From Hemibagrus wyckioides (lineage: Eukaryota; Chordata; Actinopteri; Siluriformes; Bagridae), in contig NC_080710.1 of the NCBI RefSeq assembly GCF_019097595.1, positions 4,168,280 through 4,232,279 on the forward strand: a stretch of 64,000 bases of DNA. The letters are read 5' to 3'. This document shows, in pieces, positions 38,626-50,230 of this stretch (the stretch's first letter is position 1; every line of letters begins with the position of its first letter). The notes beneath the pieces were generated by a model, which saw only the letters and a program-made list of their open reading frames with translations, was not told where the DNA came from and did no database searches. Both the position numbers and the translations under genes were made by a program.

Positions 38626-41600
38626 TCATCCCAACAATGGACTCTTCTCTCTGTTGCGGTCAGGGAAATGTTTCCGTTCCTTGAAGGCAAACACAGAGCA
38701 AATGAGGAGGAGCTTCTTCCCGCAGGCCATTTGGGCCCTCAACCAGAAGACCTAGTACCTGGACTTTCTAGACTTACCCCACACATGAACATTACATTCT
38801 ACCCCACACATGAACATTACATTCTACCTCACACATGAACATTACATTCTACCTCACACATGAACATTACATTCTACCCCACACATGAACATTACATTCT
38901 ACCCCACACATGAACATTACATTCTACCTCACACATGAACATTACATTCTACCCCACACATGAACATTACATTCTACCTCACACATGAACATTACATTCT
39001 ACCCCACACATGAACATTACATTCTACCCCACACATGAACATTACATTCTACCTCACACATGAACATTACATTCTACCCCACACATGAACATTACATTCT
39101 ACCTCACACATGAACATTACATTCTACCCCACACATGAACATTACATTCTACCTCACTCATGAACATTACATTCTACTCACTCATGAACATTACATTCTA
39201 CCTCACTCATGAACATTACATTCTACCCCACACATGAACATTACATTCTACCTCACACATGAACATTACATTCTACCTCACACATGAACATTACATTCTA
39301 CCTCACTCATGAACATTACATTCTACCCCACACATGAACATTACATTCTACCTCACACATGAACATTACATTCTACCTCACACATGAACATTACATTCTA
39401 CCTCACTCATGAACATTACATTCTACCCCACACATGAACATTACATTCTACCTCACACATGAACATTACATTCTACCTCACACATGAACATTACATTCTA
39501 CCTCACACATGAACATTACATTCTACCTCACACATGAACATTACATTCTACCTCACTCATGAACATTACATTCTACCCCACACATGAACATTACATTCTA
39601 CCTCACTCATGAACATTACATTCTACTCACTCATGAACATTACATTCTACCTCACTCATGAACATTACATTCTACCTCACTCATGAACATTACATTCTAC
39701 CCCACACATGAACATTACATTCTACCTCACTCATGAACATTACATTCTACCCCACACATGAACATTACATTCTACCCCACACATGAACATTACATTCTAC
39801 CTCACTCATGAACATTACATTCTACCTCACTCATGAACATTACATTCTACTCACTCATGAACATTACATTCTACCCCACACATGAACATTACATTCTACC
39901 TCACTCATGAACATTACATTCTACCTCACTCATGAACATTACATTCTACCTCACTCATGAACATTACATTCTACCTCACTCATGAACATTACATTCTACC
40001 CCACACATGAACATTACATTCTACCTCACTCATGAACATTACATTCTACCTCACTCATGAACATTACATTCTACTCACTCATGAACATTACATTCTACCT
40101 CACACATGAACATTACATTCTACCCCACACATGAACATTACATTCTACCTCACACATGAACATTACATTCTACCTCACACATGAACATTACATTCTACCT
40201 CACACATGAACATTACATTCTACCCCACACATGAACATTACATTCTACCTCACACATGAACATTACATTCTACCCCACACATGAACATTACATTCTACCT
40301 CACTCATGAACATTACATTCTACCCCACACATGAACATTACATTCTACCCCACACATGAACATTACATTCTACCTCACACATGAACATTACATTCTACCC
40401 CACACATGAACATTACATTCTACCTCACACATGAACATTACATTCTACCCCACACATGAACATTACATTCTACCTCACACATGAACATTACATTCTACCC
40501 CACACATGAACATTACATTCTACCTCACACATGAACATTACATTCTACCCCACACATGAACATTACATTCTACCTCACACATGAACATTACATTCTACCC
40601 CACACATGAACATTACATTCTACCCCACACATGAACATTACATTCTACCTCACACATGAACATTACATTCTACCCCACACATGAACATTACATTCTACCT
40701 CACACATGAACATTACATTCTACCCCACACATGAACATTACATTCTACCTCACACATGAACATTACATTCTACTCACTCATGAACATTACATTCTACCTC
40801 ACTCATGAACATTACATTCTACCTCACTCATGAACATTACATTCTACTCACTCATGAACATTACATTCTACCTCACTCATGAACATTACATTCTACTCAC
40901 TCATGAACATTACATTCTACCTCACTCATGAACATTACATTCTACCTCACTCATGAACATTACATTCTACCTCACTCATGAACATTACATTCTACCTCAC
41001 TCATGAACATTACATTCTACCTCACTCATGAACATTACATTCTACCTCACTCATGAACATTACATTCTACCTCACTCATGAACATTACATTCTACCTCAC
41101 TCATGAACATTACATTCTACCTCACTCATGAACATTACATTCTACCTCACTCATGAACATTACATTCTACTCACTCATGAACATTACATTCTACCTCACT
41201 CATGAACATTACATTCTACCCCACACATGAACATTACATTCTACCTCACTCATGAACATTACATTCTACCTCACTCATGAACATTACATTCTACCTCACT
41301 CATGAACATTACATTCTACCTCACTCATGAACATTACATTCTACCTCACTCATGAACATTACATTCTACCTCACTCATGAACATTACATTCTACCTCACT
41401 CATGAACATTACATTCTACTCACTCATGAACATTACATTCTACCTCACTCATGAACATTACATTCTACCTCACTCATGAACATTACATTCTACTCACTCA
41501 TGAACATTACATTCTACCTCACTCATGAACATTACATTCTACCTCACTCATGAACATTACATTCTACCTCACTCATGAACATTACATTCTACCTCACACA

Positions 41601-42270
41601 TGAACATTACATTCTACCTCACACATGAACATTACATTCTACCTCACAGCTGATTGTTGCACACACAAATTGCACTACTTGTATACCCTGCACTACTCTG
41701 CACACACAATAACCACACTCACTGGACATCTTTATGTGCATACTGCACCGACACTTTACATACCGTTTTATTTATTGTGATTACTATATATTACAGATGT
41801 TTATATATATATATATATTTATATATTATTTATTTATATATTTTTTTATAAATATTACATTATCATATTATTATTATCATATTATAGTTATAGATATTAT
41901 ATTATTTTATTATTGTATTATATATATTGTGTATAATATGTTGTATTATATTATTATGTTTATACTATGATTATATTATGTACACACTTTTATATATTTA
42001 TATTTTTACATACAGATATATTTGTATATGTATATCCGATACACAATTGGCTTTATGTAACCATTGGTGTTTTTCATAATTTATCATGTCTTTAATTTCT
42101 ACTAAGATCGTTTTTATTCTTCCTATTTTTCTACCTATATCCCTATACTTTTCTTGTCCACAGACTACTTTATACTGTTCTTCAAATGTAGATCAGTCGT
42201 AATAAGCATTTCACTACGTCGTACTGTGTATGATTTTGAATGTGACGAATAAAATTAGAATTTGAATTTT
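38626..42270 (+). mobile_element. L2 LINE 3' end carrying an expanded satellite
   Basis: The coding tail at about 38626-38755 reads [17 protein letters not shown], then [13 protein letters not shown] and a stop, the usual L2 C-terminus. Its 3' UTR is split by the 25-bp array (38776-41645). It resumes at 41646 with 'TGCACTACTTGTATACCCTG' and AT-rich sequence, and ends near 42270 in 'GACGAATAAAATTAGAATTTG'. The 28-bp satellite resumes directly afterwards, so the LINE inserted into the satellite. Confidence 0.85.
38776..41645. repeat. 25-bp minisatellite inside the LINE 3' UTR
   Basis: About 115 copies of CACACATGAACATTACATTC plus TACCC/TACCT (25 bp), with CACACAT or CACTCAT variants and a 24-bp form lacking one C. 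An alternating CCCC/CCTC dimer pattern is clear at about 40380-40760, and a uniform CTCACTCAT block at about 40900-41160, showing local homogenisation. There are no unique spacers. Confidence 0.97.
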
Positions 42271-43805
42271 TTTTAGTAGCGCAAGCTACAAAAAAGATTT
42301 GTAATAGTGTAAAAGTCTTGTAGTAGCATGAGCTACAGAAAAGTGTTGTTGTAGTGCAAGCTACAGAATAGAGTTGTAGTAACGCAAGCTACAGAAAAGT
42401 GTTGTTGTAGTGCAAGCTACAAAAATGAGTTGTTGCAGCACAAGCTACAGATTTTTGTAGTAGCCCGATCTACAGAGAAAAGTGTTGTAGTAGGGTGAGC
42501 TAGAGAAAAGATTTTTAGTAGCTCGAGCTAGAGAAAAGTGTTGTAGTAGCATGAGCTACATAAAAGATTTGTAGTAGCACGAGGTACAGAAAAGAGTTGT
42601 AGTAGCGCAAGCAACAGAAACAAGATGTGGTAGCGCAAGCTACAGAAAATATTAGTAGTAGTGCGAGCTAGAAAAAAGAATTGTAGTAGAGAGATATACA
42701 GAAAACAGTTGTAGTAGCACAAGCTAGAAAAAATATTTGTAGTAACTCGAGCTAGAGAACAGGGTTGTAGTAGCACAAGCTAGAGAAAAGATTTGTACTA
42801 GCGCGAGCTACAGAAGAGTTGTAGTAACATGAACTAGAGAAAATAGTTGGAGTAGCGTGAGCTAGAGAAAAGTGGTCTAGTAGCACAAGCTACAAAAAGG
42901 ATTTGTAGTAGCGTGAGCTACAGAAAAGTGTTGTAGTAGCGTGAGCTACAGAAAAGTGTTGTAGTAGCGTGAGCTAGAGTAAAGATTGGTAGTGGCAGTG
43001 TGCTAGAGAATAGATTTGTAGTAGTGTGAACTAGAGAAAAGAGTCATAGAGGCTTAAGCTAGGGAAAAGTTTTGTAGGAGCGCATGCAATAGAAAAGAAT
43101 TGTGGTAGCGTGAGCCAGAGAAAAGATTTGTAGTAGCGTGAGTTCTAGAAAAGATTTGTACTAGTGCAAGCTAGAGAAAAGTGGTGCAGTAGTACGAGCA
43201 ACAGAAACGAGTTGTGGTAGCGCGAGCTACAGAAAAGATTTGTAGTAGCACAAGCTAGAGGAAAGAGTTTTAGTAGAGCAAGCTAGAGAAATGATTTGTA
43301 GTAGCGGAAGCTAGAGAAAAGTGTTGTAGTAGTGTGAGCTGCAGAAAGAAGTTGTAGTAACACGAGCTACAAGAAAGATTTTTAGTAGTGTGAGGTAGAA
43401 AAAAGTATTGTAATAGTGTGAGGAACAGAACAGAGTTGTAGTAGCTCGAGCTACAGAAAAGAGTTGTAGTAGCGCTAGCTACAGAAAAACGTTCAAGTAG
43501 CATGAACTAGAGAAAAGAGTTGTAGTAGCGCGAGACAGAGAAAAGAGTTCTAATAGCACGAGCTACAGAATAGAGTTGTAGTAGCGTGGGCTACAGAAAA
43601 GAGTTGTAGCGTGATCTATTGAAAATATTTTTTAAGAGCTTGAGCTACAGAAAAGATTTGTAGTAGCTTGAGCTAGTGTGAGCTACAGAAAAGAGATTCA
43701 GTATCGCGAGGTACAGAGAAGAGTTGTAGTAGCGTGAGCTACAGAGCCGTTGTAGTAGTGTGAGCCAGACAAAAGTGTAGTAGTGGCGCGAGCTAGAGAA
43801 AAGAT
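42271..43805. repeat. 28-bp satellite, middle block
   Basis: The same palindrome-bearing 28-bp family as 37690-38625, more diverged. A segment near 42590-43260 resembles 48430-48830, including the unusual 'AGAGAGATATACAGAAAACA' unit, which indicates a long-range duplication within the array. Minus-strand ORFs rich in Leu/Phe/Ser/Tyr are artefacts. Confidence 0.93.
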
Positions 43806-44204
43806 TCAATTAAATTCAATTTTATTTGTAAAATGCTTTTAACAAAACATTGTCTCAAAACAGCTTTACATAAGAAACAACAAACATATAAACAGACAGA
43901 CAGTCCTAGATGTTATCCCAAGTGAGCGAGCCTGAGGTAACTGAGGCAAGGAAAAACTCCCTTAGATGGTATGAGGAAGAAACCTTGAGAGGAACCAGAC
44001 TCAAAAGGGAACCCATCCTCATTTGGGTGAGACCAGACAGTGTGATTGTAAATTGTTTTTGTAATATTGGAAATATGATTTTCAAAGGACAAGTTGCTGT
44101 CTAATATTATGCCCAGGTCTTTCACTGTTGAGCTAGTAGTAAAAGTACATCCTTCTAAATGCAAGCTGAACTGCGAGAGCTTTTGTGTACTGTTTTTTGG
44201 ACAC
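43806..44204. mobile_element. Retroelement fragment inserted in the satellite
   Basis: The left part (AATTCAATTTTATTTGTAAA through 'CCTTGAGAGGAACCAGACTC') is a dispersed teleost repeat type. The right part encodes on the minus strand STVKDLGIILDSNLSFENHI, the tail of a LINE reverse transcriptase. So this looks like a LINE 3' fragment in minus orientation joined to a second repeat. Satellite units flank both sides. Confidence 0.65.
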
Positions 44205-47200
44205 GCGAACTAGAGAAAAGATTTGTAATATCGTGAGCTAGAGAAAAGATTTGCAGTAGCGCAAGCTAGAGAAGTGTTGTAGTAGCACAAGTTGCAGAAA
44301 AGAGTTGTAGTAGCATGAGCTAGAAAAAAGTGGTGTAGTAGCGTGAGGTAGAGAAAAGATTTATAGTATCGTGAGCCACAGAAAAGAGTTGTAGTAGTGT
44401 GAGCTACAGATATGTTTTGTAGTAGGATGAGATGCAGAAAAGAGTTGTAGTAGCTCGAGCAATAGAAAAGATTTGTAGTAGCGCAAGCTAGAGAAAAGTG
44501 TTGTAGTAGAACGAACTAGAGAAAAGATTTATATCAGCGCGAGCTACAGAAAAGATTTGTAGTAGCACAAGTTACAGGAAAAAGTTGTAGTAGCGTGAGC
44601 TACAGAAAAGAATTGTAGTAGCGCGAACTACAGAAAAGAGTTGTAGTAGCAAAAGTTCGAGAAAGTAAAAGCAACAGGTTAGATAAAATTCACTTCTAGT
44701 AGCAACTAGAGAAAAAAAGATTTTTAGTAGCGCAAGCTAGAGAAAAGATTTGCAGTAGCGCAAGCTAGAGAAACGTGGTGTAGTAGCGCAAGCTAGAGAA
44801 ACGTGGTGTAGTAGAGTGAGGTAGAGAAAAGATGTGTAGTATCGTGAGCCACAGAAAAGAGTTATAGCGTGAGCTACAGAAATGTTTTGTAGTAGCGCGA
44901 GCTACAGAAAAAAGTTGCAGTAGCACAAACTACAGAAAAGTGTTGTAGCAGCGCAAGCTAGAGAAAAGTGTTGTAGTAGTGCGAGCTACAGAAAAGATTT
45001 GTAGTAGCACAAGCTAGAGAAAAGTGGTGTAGTAGAGTGAGGTAGAGAAAAGAGTTATAGCGTGAGCTACAGAAATGTTTTGTAGTAGCGCGAGCTACAG
45101 AAAAAAGTTGCAGTAGCACAAACTACAGAAAAGTGTTGTAGCAGCGCAGGCTAGAGAAAAGTGTTGTAGTAGCGCAAGCTAGAGAAAAGATATGCAGTAG
45201 CGCAAGCTAGAGAAACGTGGTGTAGTAGAGTGAAGTAGAGAAAAGATGTGTAGTATCGTGAGCCACAGAAAAGAGTTGTAGTAGTGTGAGCTACAGATAT
45301 GTTTTGTAGTAGGATGAGATGCAGAAAAGAGTTGTAGTAGCTCGAGCTATAGAAAAGATTTGTAGTAGCGCAAGCTAGAGAAAAGTGTTGTAGTAGAACG
45401 AACTAGAGAAAAGATTTATATCAGCGCGAGCTACAGAAAAGATTTGTAGTAGCACAAGTTACAGGAAAAAGTTGTAGTAGCGTGAGCTACAGAAAAGAAT
45501 TGTAGTAGCGCGAACTACAGAAAAGAGTTGTAGTAGCAAAAGTTCGAGAAAGTAAAAGCACTTCTAGTAGCAACTAGAGGAAAAAAGATTTGTAGTAGCG
45601 CAAGCTAGAGAAAAGATTTGCAGTAGTGCAAGCTAGAGAGACGTGGTGTAGTAGCGCAAGCTGGAGAAAAGATTTGCAGTAGCACAAGCTAGAGAAACGT
45701 GGTGTAGTAGCGCAAGCTAGAGAAAAGTGTTGTAGTAGAGTGAGGTAGAGAAAAGATGTGTAGTATCGTGAGCCACAGAGAAGAGTTATAGCGTGAGCTA
45801 CAGAAATGTTTTGTAGTAGCGCGAGCTACAGAAAAAAGTTGCAGTAGCACAAACTACAGAAAAGTGTTGTAGCAGCGCAAGCTAGAGAAAAGTGTTGTAG
45901 TAGTGCAAGCTACAGAAAAGATTTGTAGTAGCGCAAGCTAGAGAAAAGATTTGCAGTAGCGCAAGCTAGAGAAACGTGGTGTAGTAGCGCAAGCTAGAGA
46001 AAAGTGGTGTAGTAGAGCAAGCTAGAGAAAAGTGGTGTAGTAGCGCAAGCTAGAGAAAAGTGGTGTAGTAGAGTGAGGTAGAGAAAAGATGTGTAGTATC
46101 GTGAGCCACAGAAGAGTTGTAGCGTGAGCTACAGAAAAAAGTTGCAGTAGCACAAACTACAGAAAAGTGTTGTAGCAGCGCAAGCTAGAGAAAAGTGTTG
46201 TAGTAGTGCGAGCTACAGAAAAGATTTGTAGTAGCGCAAGTTACAGGAAAAAGTTGTAGTAGCGTGAGCTACAGAAAAGAATTGTAGTAGCAAAAGTTCG
46301 AGAAAGTAATAGCAACACGTTAGAGAAAATTCACTTATAGTAGCAACTAGAGAAAAGATTTGTAGTAGCGCGAGCTACAGAAAAGATTTGTAGTAGCCTG
46401 AGCTAGAGAAAAGTGTTGTTGTAGTGCAAGCTAGAAAGAAGATTTGCAGAAGCACGAGCTGCAGAGAAGAGTTGTAGTAGCTAAAAGATTTACAATAGCG
46501 TGAGCTAGAGAAAAGTGGTGTAGTAGCACAAGCTGCATAAAAGATTTGTAGTAGCTCAAGCTAGAGAAAAATGTTGTAGTAGCATGTGCTACAGAAAAGA
46601 TTTGTAGTCGCTCAAGCTAGAGAAAAATGTTGTAGCGCGAGGTAGAGAAAATATTTGTAGCAGCGCGAGCCAGAGAAAATATTTGGAGTCGCGTGAGTTA
46701 CAGAAAAGAGATGTAGTATCGCCAGCTAAAGACGTGTTGTAGTAGTACAAGTTAGAGAAAAGATTTGTAGCAGCTCGAGCTAAAGTAGTGTTGTAGTAGA
46801 TTGAGGTAGAGAATAGAATTGTAGCAGCACAAGCTACAGAAAAGAGTTGTAGTAGAGCGAGCAAGAGAAAAGTGGTGTAGTTCCATGAGGTAGAGTAAAG
46901 ATTTGTAGTATTGTGAGCCACAGAAAATTGTAACAGTGTTGTACAAAAGTTGTAATAGCGTGAAATAAAGAAAAGATTTGTAGTACCAAGTGCTAGAGAA
47001 GTGTTGTAGTAGCATGAGGTAGAGAAAATATTTGTAGTAGCGCAAGCTACAGAAAAGAGATGTAGTAGCGTGAGCTACAGAAAAATGTTGTAGTAGCGTG
47101 AGCTAGAGAAAAGAGTTGTAGTAGCATGAGCTAGAGAAAAGAGTTGTAGTAGCAAGAGCTAAAGAAAAAAGTTGTGGTAGCACAAGGTGATAAAAAGAGT

Positions 47201-49965
47201 TGTTGTAGTGCGAGCTACAGAAAAAAGTTGTAGTAGTGCGAGCTAGAGAAATGATTTATAGTAGATCGAGCTAGAAAAAAGATTTGTATTAGAAGAAGGT
47301 AGAGAAAAGAGTTGTACTAGCACTAGCTACAGAAAAGAGATGTAGTAGCACAAGCTAGAGAAAAGACTTTTAGTAGCTCGAGCTACAGAAAAGAGTTATT
47401 AGCAAGAGCTACAAAACAGTGTTATAGTAGCATAAGATACAGAAAATTTTTGTAGTAGCATGAGCTACAGAAAAGAGTTGTAGTAGCGCGAGCTAGGGAA
47501 AAGATTTATAGTAGCACGAGCTAGAGAAAATAGTTGTAGTAGCGTGAGTTCTAGAAAAGATTAGTAGTAGCGTGAGCTAGAGAAACGATTTGTAGTAGCA
47601 CAAGCTAGAAAACATATTTGTAGTGGCATGATCTAGAGAAAAGTTTTCTATTGGCTCGAGCTAAAGAAAAGTGTTGTAGTAGCGTGAGCTAGAGAATAGA
47701 TTTGTAGTAGCACAAGCTAGAGAAAAGTGTTGTAGAAGTTCAAACGAGTTGTTGTAGCACGAGCTAGAGAAAAGATTTGTAGTAGCGTGAGCTAGAGAAG
47801 TGTTGTAGTAGCTTCAGCAAAAGAACAGAGTTGTAGTAGCGTGAGCTACAGAAAAGAGTTGTAGTAGCACAAGCTACAGAAAAGATTTGTAGTAGCGTGA
47901 GCTAGAGAAAAAAGTTGTAGTAGCGCAAGCTGTAGAACATTTTTGTAGTAGCATGATCTAGAGAAAAGATTTGTAAGAGCTTGAGCTACAGAAAAGATTT
48001 GTAGTCGCGTAAGGTACAGAAAAATGTAGTAGCACAAGCTACAGAAAAGAGTTGTAGAAGCACGAGCTACACAAAAGAGTTGCAGTAGCGCGAACTAGAG
48101 TAAAGAGTTGTTGCAGCACAAGCCAGCATGAGCTAGAGAAAAGTTTTGTTGTAGGGTGTGCTAGGGAACAGATTTGTAGTAGCATGAGCTATTGAGCAGA
48201 TTTGTTGTAGTGCGAGCGAGAGAAAAGTGTTGTAGTAGCGCAAACTAGAGAAAAGATTTGGAGTAGCGTGAGCTAGAGAAAAGAGTTGTAGTCGCATAAG
48301 CTACCGAAAGGTGCCGTAGTTGTAGTAACTCGATCTAGAGAAAATCTCTCCATCTGTAGTAGCACGAGGTAGAGAAAAGTATTGTAGTAGCGTGAGAACA
48401 GAGTTGTAGTAGCTCGAGCTAAAGAAAAGATTTGTAGTAGCGCAAGCAACATAAACGAGATGTGGTAGTGCGAGCTACAGAAAATATTTGTAGTGGCATG
48501 AGCTAGAGAAAAGAATTGTAGTAGAGAGATATACAGAAAACAGTTGTAGTAGCACAAGCTAGAAAAAATATTTGTAGTAGCACGAGCTAGAGAAAAGATT
48601 GGTAGTAGTGTGAGCTAGAGAAAAAAGAGTTATAGTAGCTTAAGCTAGGGAAAGGTTTTGTAGTAGCGCATGCAATAGAAACGAGTTGTGGTAGCGCGAA
48701 CTAGAGAAAAGATTTGTACTAGTGCAAGCTAGAAAAAAGTGGTGCAGTAGTATGAGCAACAGAAACGAGTTGTGGTAGTGTGAGATAGAGAAAAGTGTTT
48801 TAGTAGCGCGAGCCAGAGAAATGATTTGTAGTAGAGGAAGCTAGAGAAAAGTGGTGTAGTAGTGTGAGCTGCAGAAAAGATTTTTAGTAATGCGAGGTAA
48901 AGAGAAGTATTGTAGTAGCGTGAAAAACAGAACAGAGTTGTAGTAGCGCAAACTATAGAAAAGAGTTGTAGTAGCGCGAGCTCCAGAACTTATTTTATAG
49001 TAGTACTTAATTTATAGTAGCTCGAGTTACAGAAAAGATTTGTATTTGGGCGAGGTAGAGAAAAGTGTTGCAGTAGCACAAGCTACCGAAAAGTGTTGTA
49101 GTAGTGCGAGCTAGAGAACAGATTTGTAGTAGTGAGAGCTACAAAAAAAGATTTGTAGTAGCACAAGCTACAGAACAGATTTGTAGTAGTTGTAGTAGCG
49201 TGCGCTAGAGAAAAAAGTTGTAGTAGCACGAGCTAGAGAACAGAGTTGTAGTAGTGTGAGCTAGAGAAAAGTGTTGTATTAGCACGAGCTAGAGAACAGA
49301 GTTGTGAACAGAAAAGTGTATTAGTAGAACAAGCTGCAGAAAAGGAAAACAGGAAAGACTTGTGGTAGCGTGAGCTACCGAAAAGATTTGTAGAAGTGCG
49401 AGCTACAGAAAAGTGTAGACAAAAGATTTGTAGTAGCATGAGCTGCAGAAAGAGTTGTAGCTCAAGCTAGAGAAAAGTGGTGCAGTAGCGTGAGCTAGAG
49501 AAAAGAGTTGTAGTAGCACGAGTTCGAGAAAATATTTGTATTAGCCTGAGCTAGAGAAAAGAGTTGTAGAAACGCGAGATAGAGGAAAGTGTTGTAGAAA
49601 CGCGAGATAGAGGAAAGTGTTGTAGAAACGCGATATAGAGGAAAGTGTTGTAGAAACGCGAGATAGAGGAAAGTGTTGTAGAAACGCGAGATAGAGGAAA
49701 GTGTTGTAGAAACGCGAGATAGAGGAAAGTGTTGTAGAAACGCGAGATAGAGGAAAGTGTTGTAGTAGGGCGAGCTACAGAAAAGAGTTGCAGTAGCATG
49801 AGTTAAAGAAAAGTGTTGTAGTATCGCGACCTAGAGATAAGATTTGTTGTAGTGCAAATTCTAGAAAAAATTTGTAGTTGCGCGAGCTACAGAAGAGTTG
49901 TACTAGCACGACGTACACAAAATATTTGAAGTAGCCCGAGCTCCAGAAAAGAGTTGTAGTACCTC
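44205..49965. repeat. 28-bp satellite, right block with higher-order repeats
   Basis: Same family as the left blocks, roughly 200 units. A higher-order repeat of about 0.8-0.9 kb is visible: the segment starting GTATCGTGAGCCACAGAAAA with 'GGATGAGATGCAGAAAAGAG' occurs near 44366 and 45253, and its distal part ('AAAGTTCGAGAAAGTAA') near 44648, 45539 and 46295. At about 49567-49760 a private subtype (GAAACGCGAGATAGAGGAAA) is repeated 7 times. No gene is present. Confidence 0.93.
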
Positions 49966-50230
49966 AAGCCCCAACCAACATTGCAGCCAACGTGGGCACA
50001 ATATGGGCTTGAAACATGGGCCCTAAATGGGTTTGTCCGCGGGTTCCACGTGGGTCCTATCTAAATTAGCCCATATGAATCTCACGTATATTCTGACGGG
50101 TGAACATGCATGGGCAACATACATGAGGCCCATATTGGTCCCATTTTGTTGAAGCCCATGTGGTATATACAAGGGCCCATTATAGGTTTATCAGTGGGTA
50201 CTGGACTGGCCCCACATGGATGTGTGTGTG
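49966..50230. repeat. Unclassified GGGCCCAT-rich segment
   Basis: The edge of the satellite passes into a stretch with repeated GGGCCCAT/GGCCCATAT/AGCCCATGT motifs in both orientations ('AACCAACATTGCAGCCAACG' at its left). It may be a dispersed repeat or a diverged tandem repeat. I cannot assign a family. Confidence 0.4.

Noticed and set aside
38776..41645. CRISPR-like or telomere-like regular array
   Set aside because: Contiguous 25-bp tandem units without spacers, inside a LINE 3' UTR.
42528..49799. Many minus-strand ORFs rich in Leu, Phe, Ser and Tyr
   Set aside because: Translations of the 28-bp satellite; the unit lacks minus-strand stops in some phases.
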